NCBI RefSeq assembly: GCF_014243345.1
Contig: NZ_JACLZF010000001.1
Coordinates: forward strand, 186,001 to 250,000
Length of the DNA: 64,000 bases
Source of the DNA: Robiginitalea sp. SC105
GTDB taxonomy: Bacteria; Bacteroidota; Bacteroidia; Flavobacteriales; Flavobacteriaceae
Direction of reading: 5' to 3'
Shown piece by piece: positions 56,214-63,109 of this stretch. The position numbers were made by a program, and so were the translations under genes. The notes beneath the pieces were generated by a model. That model was not told the origin of the DNA. It saw only the letters and a program-made list of their open reading frames with translations, and searched no databases. Within the stretch, counting starts at the first letter, position 1; each line of letters starts with the position of its first letter.

Positions 56214-57362
56214 TCACTTCTTTTTTACCGCTTCGCAACCGGCCATGGTTGTAATCTTTATCGCCTCGGTGGGCGGCAGTTCCTCATTCCTGGCCACCAG
56301 CTCCCGGACGGTCTCGCGGGTAAGTTCTTCGAAGGCCTTGCTGGTAGGGGTACCTTCCTGGAGGGCGGCCGGCCTGCCGATATCCGAGGCTTCCCGGATA
56401 CTCTGTACCAGGGGGATCTCTCCGAGGAACGGGATATTGAGGTCTTCCGCAAGGTTTCTTGCCCCGTGCTGCCCGAAGATGTAATACTTGTTATCCGGCA
56501 GTTCCTCCGGGGTGAAGTACGCCATGTTTTCCACCAAACCGAGGACCGGCACCTGTATGGCTTCCTGACGGAACATGGCAACCCCTTTCCTCGCATCGGC
56601 CAGTGCGATTTGTTGGGGGGTGCTGACCACCACGGCCCCGGTTATCGGCAGGGACTGCATGATGCTCAGGTGGATATCGCCCGTACCCGGCGGCAGGTCG
56701 ACGAGGAGGAAATCCAGCTCGCCCCAATGGGCGTCAAATATCATCTGGTTCAGCGCCTTGGCGGCCATCGGGCCCCTCCAGATCACGGCCTGGTCGGGTT
56801 CCGTAAAGAAACCGATGGACAGTACCTTGACCCCGTAGTTTTCTACCGGGCGCATCCTGGATTTGCCGTCGGCCTGCACCGCCAGAGGCTTTTCCCCGGC
56901 CACGTCAAACATGATCGGGATGGAGGGCCCATAGATGTCGGCGTCGAGCAGGCCTACTTCAAAGCCCATTTTCGCCAGGGTCACTGCCAGGTTGGCCGTA
57001 ACCGTGGATTTTCCCACTCCCCCTTTGCCGCTCGCAACGGCAACGATATTCTTTATCCCCGGGATGGCCTTGCCGCGGATGGTATTGGCCTGGGTTTTCC
57101 GGGCCGGTGCGTCGACCGCCACGTTCACCTTGATCTTGGCTTTTTCATACACCTCGCGGTGGATGGCCTGCAGGATGCTGACCTCGGTTTTCTTGCGGGC
57201 CTGCAGGCTGGGGTTGGAAATGGTGATATCCACCACCACCTCATCCCCGAAAACCTGAATGTTCCGCACCGCTCCGCTCGCGACCATGTTCTCTCCTTCA
57301 CCGGGAACCGTAATACTTTCCAGCGCCTTCCGTATCTTCTGCTTATTCAGCTTCACAGCCAT
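56214..57362 (-). CDS. Mrp/ApbC-family Fe-S cluster carrier ATPase
   Basis: 382 residues. N-terminal MIP18/DUF59-like domain (about 8-85) and a P-loop ATPase domain with ASGKGGVGKST (deviant Walker A). DADIYGPSIP and VDLPPGTGD are typical. The C-terminal CPxC pair found in E. coli Mrp (region FVCPHCG) is not present: the equivalent region reads NMAYFTPEELPDNKYYIFG. First gene of the Mrp-Nfu-reductase-ferredoxin operon, with a -7 box 29 nt upstream. Confidence 0.9.
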   Translation of the reverse strand: MAVKLNKQKIRKALESITVPGEGENMVASGAVRNIQVFGDEVVVDITISNPSLQARKKTEVSILQAIHREVYEKAKIKVNVAVDAPARKTQANTIRGKAIPGIKNIVAVASGKGGVGKSTVTANLAVTLAKMGFEVGLLDADIYGPSIPIMFDVAGEKPLAVQADGKSRMRPVENYGVKVLSIGFFTEPDQAVIWRGPMAAKALNQMIFDAHWGELDFLLVDLPPGTGDIHLSIMQSLPITGAVVVSTPQQIALADARKGVAMFRQEAIQVPVLGLVENMAYFTPEELPDNKYYIFGQHGARNLAEDLNIPFLGEIPLVQSIREASDIGRPAALQEGTPTSKAFEELTRETVRELVARNEELPPTEAIKITTMAGCEAVKKK

Positions 57363-57390
57363 AGTAATTATTCAAATTCATTCTAAACAA

Positions 57391-57398
57391 CAAAGATA
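57391..57398 (-). promoter_or_regulatory. Candidate -7 box of the mrp operon (TATCTTTG)
   Basis: Minus-strand TATCTTTG is an exact match to TAnnTTTG, 28 nt before the Mrp ATG. No convincing -33 TTG at the usual spacing was found. Confidence 0.5.
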
Positions 57399-57453
57399 CG
57401 GCTTGGAATCCAAACCGGAAAAGCGAAACTCCCAATAAATAAGGCTTTTAAAC

Positions 57454-57589
57454 CCGGAGATCATGTGCAGCGTTTCTCTGCCGGGTACCGGGAATCCCGC
57501 TCACGGTTCGTCGGCAGGGCCCCGGAAATCCTGTTCCGAGTTTTCCGCAGGGTCCTTGAAATCCCGTTCAGAGTTCCTCTGCAGGGTCC
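57454..57589. repeat. Four tandem imperfect 34-bp repeats
   Basis: Units start at 57454, 57488, 57522 and 57556, each 34 nt, without spacers. They share ccGGAAATCC...GTT...GCaGGGtCC and differ at about a quarter to a third of positions; the first is the most diverged. The last overlaps the C-terminal codons and stop of the MGMT-like gene. Absence of unique spacers rules out CRISPR. Confidence 0.8.
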
Positions 57590-57900
57590 CAGAAATGGCT
57601 TTGGAAATCCACCACCTGGTTGTCCCGGATGCGAACCCCTTCATTCTCGAGCAGTTGCTGCATCAGGTTGGTCCCGTCAAAGTGGTGTTTGCCGGTAAGC
57701 AGCCCCTTCCGGTTCAGTACCCGGTGAGCCGGCACATCTTCCATCCCGTGGGACTGGTTCATGGCCCAGCCTACCACCCGGGCACTGCGGGCAGTGCCGA
57801 GATATCGGGCTATTGCACCGTAGGAGGTTACCCGTCCGTAGGGGATCTGCCGGACAACTTCGTAAACACGGTCAAAAAAATGGGGGTCTTTAGCATCCAT
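57568..57900 (-). CDS. MGMT/alkyltransferase-like protein without acceptor cysteine
   Basis: 110 residues, the DNA-binding (Ada C-terminal) domain only: VYEVVRQIPYGRVTSYGAIA, ARVVGWAMNQ and PAHRVLNRKGLLTG. In O6-methylguanine methyltransferase the site is PCHRV; here Ala replaces Cys, as in alkyltransferase-like proteins, which bind alkylated bases and recruit repair. The final residues (DPAEEL) lie in a 34-bp repeat array. It follows the LysE gene at 4 nt. Confidence 0.85.
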   Translation of the reverse strand: MDAKDPHFFDRVYEVVRQIPYGRVTSYGAIARYLGTARSARVVGWAMNQSHGMEDVPAHRVLNRKGLLTGKHHFDGTNLMQQLLENEGVRIRDNQVVDFQSHFWDPAEEL

Positions 57901-57904
57901 GCCC

Positions 57905-58534
57905 TCAGGTGTAAAATACGCGAATCAGGGTGATGACCAGCAGGATGAGCATCAGCACGGCCAGCACGTAATTGGAATTCTTGGAGAAGGCATTGCTCCG
58001 GGAATCGAGCTTGGTGAAATAGACCGTGTACAGGTACAGTACCGCAAAGGTGCCGCAACCGGCCGAAACGATAAAGACGGCAATGTCCCAGAATTTGAAA
58101 TCGATCCAGCCCGAGGCGTTCCACATGGCGTTCAGCGCGCTGTAGTACGGGATGGTCAACAGGTTCAGGGAGGCCAGCACGATCCCTTTGAGGTAGCTGT
58201 TCCGCTTCCTTACTTCCATAAGCTGACGGGGAGCCTGCTTTTCCTTTCGGGCCTTTACAAAAAAGTAAACGGCAAAAAAGCCGAATACCAGCAAGGCTGC
58301 TTTTTGCAACCAGACGATCACCTCCGGGTTCCGGTAGAGGAATTTCGAGATCAGCACCGCCACATAGGCCTGCAACACCACCATGGTGGACACCCCCAGG
58401 CTGAAGATGATCCCGTTGGACTTGCCTTTTTCCACGCTTATCTTGGCGGCATTCAGGTTCAGCAGGCCCGGTGGCACGGTCGCCATAAAGGCCGCGGAAA
58501 ACGTCGCGAAAAATAAAATCAGCAGGTGTGTCAT
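57905..58534 (-). CDS. LysE-family exporter
   Basis: 209 residues, about six membrane helices. N-terminal AAFMATVPPGLLNLNAAKISVEKG resembles the LysE/RhtB signature (PPGxxN, core TVPPGLLNLNAAK). Family members export amino acids or related small molecules. It overlaps trmB by ATGA and is followed after 4 nt by the MGMT-like gene, forming a three-gene operon. Confidence 0.85.
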   Translation of the reverse strand: MTHLLILFFATFSAAFMATVPPGLLNLNAAKISVEKGKSNGIIFSLGVSTMVVLQAYVAVLISKFLYRNPEVIVWLQKAALLVFGFFAVYFFVKARKEKQAPRQLMEVRKRNSYLKGIVLASLNLLTIPYYSALNAMWNASGWIDFKFWDIAVFIVSAGCGTFAVLYLYTVYFTKLDSRSNAFSKNSNYVLAVLMLILLVITLIRVFYT

Positions 58535-59208
58535 AGGTCATCCAGGCAGAACGCGAGGTAGGTAATGGCTTTCCCCTGTTCAAGATACTGTTTTTCGTAA
58601 AATGTCTGGATTTCCGTTACGGCTGACGGGGCACCGGAATTCCTGTAGATGTCGTGGTTGGCATAACGGACCGGTATCCCGCAACCCTGGAGGAGGCCCA
58701 GGGTGTACCCGTGCATGAACTCGCTGTCTGTTTTGAGGTGGACCACGCCCCCGCCGGCAAGGATGGCCTTATAGCGCCTCAGGAATACCGGGTTGGTCAT
58801 CCGGTGTTTGGTCCGCTTGAACTTGATCTGGGGATCCGGGAAGGTAATCCAGATTTCCGAGACCTCCCCGGGGGCAAACACCCGGTCGATCAACTCGATA
58901 TGCGTCCTGAGGAAGGCGGCATTCGGCACCGGTTCTTCCAGGGCTGTCTTGGCGCCCCTCCAGATCCGCGCCCCCTTTATATCGACCCCGAGGTAGTTGA
59001 CGGCAGGGTTCCGACGCGCCAGTTCCAGGGTATATTCGCCCTTGCCGCAACCGAGCTCCACCACAATGGGGTTGGTATTCCCGAAAAACCCGGACCACTT
59101 CCCCCGGTAATTAAAATCGCCGGCGAGCAGGGTGTCCCGATCCGGCTGGATGACATTGGCAAAACGCTCGTTGTCGCTGAAACGTTTCAGTTTGTTTTTA
59201 CTGCCCAC
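58531..59208 (-). CDS. trmB: tRNA (guanine46-N7)-methyltransferase
   Basis: 225 residues, SAM-dependent Rossmann methyltransferase. Motif I VELGCGKGEYTLELA, LGVDIKGARIWRGAK, and the TrmB-specific IWITFPDPQIKFKRTKHR (core FPDPQ...KHRMTNP). Modifies G46 of tRNA. Starts a minus-strand operon with the LysE and MGMT-like genes. Confidence 0.95.
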   Translation of the reverse strand: MGSKNKLKRFSDNERFANVIQPDRDTLLAGDFNYRGKWSGFFGNTNPIVVELGCGKGEYTLELARRNPAVNYLGVDIKGARIWRGAKTALEEPVPNAAFLRTHIELIDRVFAPGEVSEIWITFPDPQIKFKRTKHRMTNPVFLRRYKAILAGGGVVHLKTDSEFMHGYTLGLLQGCGIPVRYANHDIYRNSGAPSAVTEIQTFYEKQYLEQGKAITYLAFCLDDL

Positions 59209-59230
59209 GAAGTCGCAAGGTTTGGTGGGA

Positions 59231-59238
59231 CAAAGCTA
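59231..59238 (-). promoter_or_regulatory. Candidate -7 box of trmB (TAGCTTTG)
   Basis: Minus-strand TAGCTTTG, an exact TAnnTTTG match, 22 nt before the trmB ATG, in the 41-nt gap after the histidine kinase gene. Confidence 0.5.
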
Positions 59239-59249
59239 CGAAAACGGCA

Positions 59250-60323
59250 TCAGACGGATGCAGGTTCCGGAGCTCCGGCAGCCTTTTCGAGGGTAAAGGA
59301 GAATTCGGAGCCCACATCCACCACGCTTTCCACATATATCTTTTCATTATGGGCCTCGATGATGTGTTTGACAATAGCCAGGCCGAGACCGCTGCCCCCT
59401 TCCTTCCTGCTACCGCTCTTATCGACCCGGTAGAACCGCTCGAACAGGCGGGTGAGGTGTTGCTCGGCGATCCCTTCCCCGTTGTCGGTTACCCGGATGA
59501 TTACCTTGTTCTTTATCAGGTTTTCCACACTGACCTCCGTGGTGCCTTTCGGGTGTCCGTATTTGATGGAATTAACCACCAGGTTGGTCAGCACCTGCTG
59601 GATCTTTTCCTTGTCGGCCCGGACAAAGACCGGCTGGGTGTATTCCATGTCAAAAACCAGGCTGATCTCCTTCTTCGCCGCCTTCATCTCGAGCAGGTCA
59701 AACACGTTCTGTATGAGTTCCACAATGTCGAAGGTCTCCCATTCCAGGTGCAGGTCGCCCACTTCGAGCTTCGTGATCAGGTCCAGGTCCTTGATGATGT
59801 ATATGAGCCGCTCCACCCCTTTGGCAGCGCGGTTGAGGTATTTTTTCCGGACCTTCCGGTCTTCCATCGCGCCGTCGAGGAGGGTGTGGATATAGCCCTG
59901 CACGGTAAACAGGGGGGTCTTCAGCTCATGGGAAACATTCCCCAGGAATTCCTTGCGGTATTCCTCCCTAATCCTCAGGGTGTCGATCTCGATTTTTTTG
60001 GCCCTGGCAAAATTTTCAATCTCTTCGTTGAGCGTCTTCAGGTCGGTGGTGATAGGGCCGGAGGTCAGGGAAGTGGACTCCAGCAGGGACACATCTTCGT
60101 ATATCTGCTCAATCCGCCGGTAGATAAACTGCTCCGCCCGTACCTGGATAACGATAAAAGCAATGAAGAATACCAGAACCGCCAGCACGGGGAGGACATA
60201 CCAATAATCCTGAAGTCCCCCGGCCAGGTACAGGAGGGCGGTGCAGGTCAGGATCAGGAACAGGGTAATGTAGGAGGAGGACCGAAGTGAAAAGCGGTAG
60301 GACCTGCGGAGTTTGGTGGCCAT
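59250..60323 (-). CDS. PhoR-like sensor histidine kinase
   Basis: 357 residues. Two close membrane helices (about 18-36 and 43-61), a short linker, dimerisation domain with phospho-acceptor His132 in LGNVSHELKTPLFT, then an HATPase domain (NLVVNSIKYG, VTDNGEGI, GSGLGLAIVK). Lacks a PAS or HAMP domain that can be recognised. It overlaps the response-regulator gene by one base (TAATG), so they form a pair. PhoR-like by similarity; signal unknown. Confidence 0.9.
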   Translation of the reverse strand: MATKLRRSYRFSLRSSSYITLFLILTCTALLYLAGGLQDYWYVLPVLAVLVFFIAFIVIQVRAEQFIYRRIEQIYEDVSLLESTSLTSGPITTDLKTLNEEIENFARAKKIEIDTLRIREEYRKEFLGNVSHELKTPLFTVQGYIHTLLDGAMEDRKVRKKYLNRAAKGVERLIYIIKDLDLITKLEVGDLHLEWETFDIVELIQNVFDLLEMKAAKKEISLVFDMEYTQPVFVRADKEKIQQVLTNLVVNSIKYGHPKGTTEVSVENLIKNKVIIRVTDNGEGIAEQHLTRLFERFYRVDKSGSRKEGGSGLGLAIVKHIIEAHNEKIYVESVVDVGSEFSFTLEKAAGAPEPASV

Positions 60324-61009
60324 TACTCGACGAACTTATACCCCACCCCTTTCACGGTCTTGAAATGCGACTCCCCGATTTTTTCCCGGAGCTTGCGGAT
60401 GTGGACGTCGATGGTCCGTCCGCCCACGACCACTTCCTGCCCCCAGACCTTGTCCAGGATGACTTCCCTTTTAAACACCTTGTCCGGTTTGGAAGCCAGC
60501 AGGGCCAGCAGTTCAAATTCCTTGCGGGGCAACATGAGTTCCTCGCCTTTGTTGACCACTTTGTACTCTTCCCGGTTGATGACCAGTTTGCCCACTTTCA
60601 GGATGTCGGCAGCTGCCCCGTCCTGGTTTTTCAGGCGCCGCAACAAGGCCTTTACCTTGCTGACGAACACCTTGGGCTTGATGGGCTTGGTGATATAGTC
60701 GTCCGCCCCGGCGTCAAATCCTGCCACCTGGGAATAATCCTCACTGCGGGCCGTCAGAAAGGCGATAATGGTATCCTCCAGCCCTTTTGTTTTCCGGATG
60801 ATGTCGCAGGCTTCTATCCCGTCCATTTCGGGCATCATAACGTCCAGGATGATCAGGTGGGGGTTCTTTTTGCGGGCCTTCTCCACCCCATCTGCCCCGT
60901 TTTTGGCCGTGAACACCTGATAACCCTCCGCGGTGAGGTTGTAGCTGAGGATTTCCAGAATATCGGGTTCGTCGTCTACGAGAAGAATTTTGATATCCTG
61001 ATTTTTCAT
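60323..61009 (-). CDS. OmpR/PhoB-family response regulator
   Basis: 228 residues from the ATG at 61009; the upstream open frame to 61114 is non-coding. Receiver domain with the acidic pocket Asp12/13, phospho-acceptor Asp56 (LIILDVMMPEMDG) and ADDYITKPI; winged-helix domain from about 125 (LMLPRKEFELLALLAS, GGRTIDVHIRKLREKIG). Transcribed with the kinase. Possible autoregulation through an inverted repeat at 61072-61106. Confidence 0.9.
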   Translation of the reverse strand: MKNQDIKILLVDDEPDILEILSYNLTAEGYQVFTAKNGADGVEKARKKNPHLIILDVMMPEMDGIEACDIIRKTKGLEDTIIAFLTARSEDYSQVAGFDAGADDYITKPIKPKVFVSKVKALLRRLKNQDGAAADILKVGKLVINREEYKVVNKGEELMLPRKEFELLALLASKPDKVFKREVILDKVWGQEVVVGGRTIDVHIRKLREKIGESHFKTVKGVGYKFVE

Positions 61010-61036
61010 GGGAAAGACGTTTGGTTGATGTACTCT

Positions 61037-61044
61037 CAAAAATA
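61037..61044 (-). promoter_or_regulatory. Candidate -7 box of the two-component operon (TATTTTTG)
   Basis: Minus-strand TATTTTTG matches TAnnTTTG exactly, 27 nt before the regulator ATG. An inverted repeat lies a further 28 nt upstream. Confidence 0.45.
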
Positions 61045-61071
61045 TAACAAAAGCACTAGTTTGGGGTTCCC

Positions 61072-61106
61072 TTAACCGCAATTTAATACTCCTAACATTG
61101 CGGTAA
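61072..61106. promoter_or_regulatory. Inverted repeat upstream of the response regulator
   Basis: TTAACCGCAAT and ATTGCGGTAA form near-perfect arms around 14 nt (one extra A in the left arm). Within it, CTAACA (61092) and GTAACA (61103) are spaced 11 nt, similar to direct half-sites bound by PhoB-type regulators. Location upstream of a -7 box suits activation or autoregulation. Confidence 0.4.
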
Positions 61107-61208
61107 CACAGCACCGGGCATTTCCGTTAAAGTTTTCCGGATTTATGCATTTCATCGAAAAATGGCGATCTTTAGGGTACCTGCAAGGGGATCGCATGGC
61201 AAAAGAAT

Positions 61209-61216
61209 TATCTTTG
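61209..61216 (+). promoter_or_regulatory. Candidate -7 box of the first sorting-domain gene (TATCTTTG)
   Basis: Plus-strand TATCTTTG is an exact TAnnTTTG match, 27 nt before the ATG at 61244. Confidence 0.5.
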
Positions 61217-61243
61217 CGGCACGCGTTTTGTGAGAATTAGACT

Positions 61244-61552
61244 ATGAAGCACCTCTACACCCTGCTTTTTCTTTTATTCCTTACGGCCGGCTTCTCCCAG
61301 CAGGAGAAAAGCCGTGGGGATATCGAGGGCTTCAAGTTGTATCCCAACCCCGTTACACAGGGCAAAGTCTACATTGTCACGGCGTCCAACGCGCCCAAAA
61401 ACGTCCATATCTACGACGTGCTGGGGACGCCTGTTCTCAAAACCACCATCCTCGGTACAGAGTTAAACCTTACAGGCCTCGACGCCGGGGTCTACCTGAT
61501 CCAGGTATATGAAAAAGACCGGGTGGCGACGCGGAAGCTCATTGTCAAGTAA
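61244..61552 (+). CDS. Minimal T9SS type-A sorting-domain protein 1
   Basis: 102 residues: signal peptide (cleavage near TAGFSQ), ten to fifteen linker residues and a type A T9SS C-terminal domain from about residue 31 (LYPNPVTQGKVYIVT, VHIYDVLGTPVLKT, LDAGVYLIQVYEKD, RKLIVK). In normal cargo this domain is the last 70-80 residues of a larger protein. Here nothing else is encoded, so it has no obvious passenger. Starts with its own -7 box. Confidence 0.8.
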   Translation: MKHLYTLLFLLFLTAGFSQQEKSRGDIEGFKLYPNPVTQGKVYIVTASNAPKNVHIYDVLGTPVLKTTILGTELNLTGLDAGVYLIQVYEKDRVATRKLIVK

Positions 61553-61715
61553 TCGGGTACCGCAGAAATTTCACTCGCTCAAAAGTCCAATTTCATCGAT
61601 GAACGGCACACCGCCATTCATTTACCTACAAAAATTCCAGCTTCACAACAATTTCTGAGTTCCTGGCACCTGCCGTGCTATATTTATTTCATTGATCCCA
61701 AATCAATTCCACCCG

Positions 61716-62030
61716 ATGAAGCAATTATACCTACTGCTGTTCTTCATGGGAACATTCAGCCTTGCCGCCCAACATACCGGTGCGGTTGCCGGCAACGAAG
61801 AGGCCCGGATCCGGGTGCACCCGAACCCGGCCACAGCCGACGTGGTTTATGTTGAATCCGATTCGAACGCCCCCAAGACCGTCCGGGTATTTGACCTGTT
61901 CGGTAAAGTGGTGCTGGAACGGCGCCTGATGGGCGATGCCCTGGTCATTGACCGTTTGGTCCCGGGGGTCTACATGGTGCGCATTGAGCAAAACGGCAAA
62001 TACGCCACCAAGAAACTGGTGGTTCGTTAA
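61716..62030 (+). CDS. Minimal T9SS type-A sorting-domain protein 2
   Basis: 104 residues from the ATG at 61716. Signal peptide MKQLYLLLFFMGTFSLAAQ, then IRVHPNPATADVVYVES and VRVFDLFGKVVLERR with final VPGVYMVRIEQ, KKLVVR. Same layout as protein 1, with about 40-45% visible identity, so probably tandem paralogues. A near -7 box TATATTTA sits at 61679-61686. Confidence 0.8.
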   Translation: MKQLYLLLFFMGTFSLAAQHTGAVAGNEEARIRVHPNPATADVVYVESDSNAPKTVRVFDLFGKVVLERRLMGDALVIDRLVPGVYMVRIEQNGKYATKKLVVR

Positions 62031-62079
62031 CTGATCCCCCATCCGGTCCCGACTGGAAAGCCCGGAGCGGCAAAATGGT

Positions 62080-62087
62080 TACTTTTG
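62080..62087 (+). promoter_or_regulatory. Candidate -7 box of the LuxE-like gene (TACTTTTG)
   Basis: Plus-strand TACTTTTG, an exact TAnnTTTG match, 17 nt before the ATG at 62105. It argues for that start, because the longer open frame begins at 62075, upstream of the box. Confidence 0.5.
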
Positions 62088-62104
62088 CGCCATGGCCCCA
62101 CGGT

Positions 62105-63088
62105 ATGGACCCTTTCGAAACCCTGCGAATAGAAAATAACAATGCCTTTGAGCAACGCGCCCTGGCGCTTTTCCGGGAGCAATGCCGGGAAGTCCCGGTA
62201 TACGCTGAATTCTGTCGCCACCTCGGGGTACTTCCCCAGGGCGTTACCCGCCTGGCGGACATCCCCTTCCTGCCCATTGCCTGCTTCAAGGACCACCGCG
62301 TACTGCGAAGCGGCCTGACCGGGGAAATCGTTTTTCAAAGCAGCGGGACCACCGACAGCGGCCTGAGCCGACACCACGTGCCGGACACCGCCCTGTACGA
62401 GGCGAGTTTCTCCCATGGCTTTGAATACTTCTACGGACCGGTTCAGGACTGGTGCATCCTGGCCCTGCTACCCTCCTATCAGGAACGGCCGGGTTCTTCC
62501 CTGATTTACATGGTAGAGGGCTTGATTGCACAGGGGGCGGCAGCAGGCAGCGGGTTCCTCAGCGGGGAACCGGGGACAATCGCCCGCCGCGTGCAGGAGG
62601 CGGACCGCGGCGGCAAACAGGTGTTGCTCATCGGGGTTTCCTTTGCCCTGCTGGATCTGGCGGAAGCCTGCCCTATGCAACTCAGGAACACCGCCGTTAT
62701 GGAAACCGGGGGGATGAAGGGCCGGCGGAAGGAAATTGTCCGGGAGGAATTGCACCAAAGGCTTTGCAAGGGGTTTGGCCTGGATCGGATCCACTCGGAA
62801 TACGGCATGACCGAGCTGCTTTCCCAGGCCTATTCTGCAGGCCACGGGATCTTCCGGTGTCCGCCCTGGATGCAGGTACTCATCAGGGATACCGAAGACC
62901 CCCTGAGCCTGAACCCGCCGGGCAAAACCGGGGGCATCAACGTGGTTGACCTGGCCAACAGGGATTCCTGTGCCTTTATCGCCACCCAGGACCTGGGCAA
63001 ACTGCTGCCGGATAATGGGTTTGAAGTACTTGGCCGCTTTGACCATTCGGACATCCGGGGGTGCAACCTGCTAGCCATCAGCCCGTGA
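62105..63088 (+). CDS. LuxE/PaaK-like acyl-protein synthetase
   Basis: 327 residues from the ATG at 62105. ANL-type adenylating fold of the LuxE group: IVFQSSGTTDSGLSRHHV is the phosphate-binding loop (core FQSSGTTDSG), YGMTELLSQAY the adenine/metal region, and DLGKLLPDNGFEVLGRFDHSDIRGC the hinge (core LGRFDHSDIRGC). LuxE activates fatty acids for luminescence, but no luxCDAB genes are here. Homologues occur in Bacteroidota without luminescence. Substrate unknown. Confidence 0.85.
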   Translation: MDPFETLRIENNNAFEQRALALFREQCREVPVYAEFCRHLGVLPQGVTRLADIPFLPIACFKDHRVLRSGLTGEIVFQSSGTTDSGLSRHHVPDTALYEASFSHGFEYFYGPVQDWCILALLPSYQERPGSSLIYMVEGLIAQGAAAGSGFLSGEPGTIARRVQEADRGGKQVLLIGVSFALLDLAEACPMQLRNTAVMETGGMKGRRKEIVREELHQRLCKGFGLDRIHSEYGMTELLSQAYSAGHGIFRCPPWMQVLIRDTEDPLSLNPPGKTGGINVVDLANRDSCAFIATQDLGKLLPDNGFEVLGRFDHSDIRGCNLLAISP

Positions 63089-63109
63089 ATACCCGGGGCA
63101 GAAGCAGGG

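Noticed and set aside
57454-57589. CRISPR array
   Set aside because: Repeats are contiguous without spacers and quite diverged; no cas gene in the window.
57463-57933. 156-residue plus-strand frame across the 34-bp repeats
   Set aside because: It reads through repeat units and the antisense of the MGMT-like gene; no domain and poor composition.
61553-61715. Possible small RNA or third sorting-domain gene
   Set aside because: No open frame of interest and no hairpin with a T-run.
62105-63088. Luminescence operon
   Set aside because: Only a LuxE-like gene occurs; luxA, B, C and D are absent.
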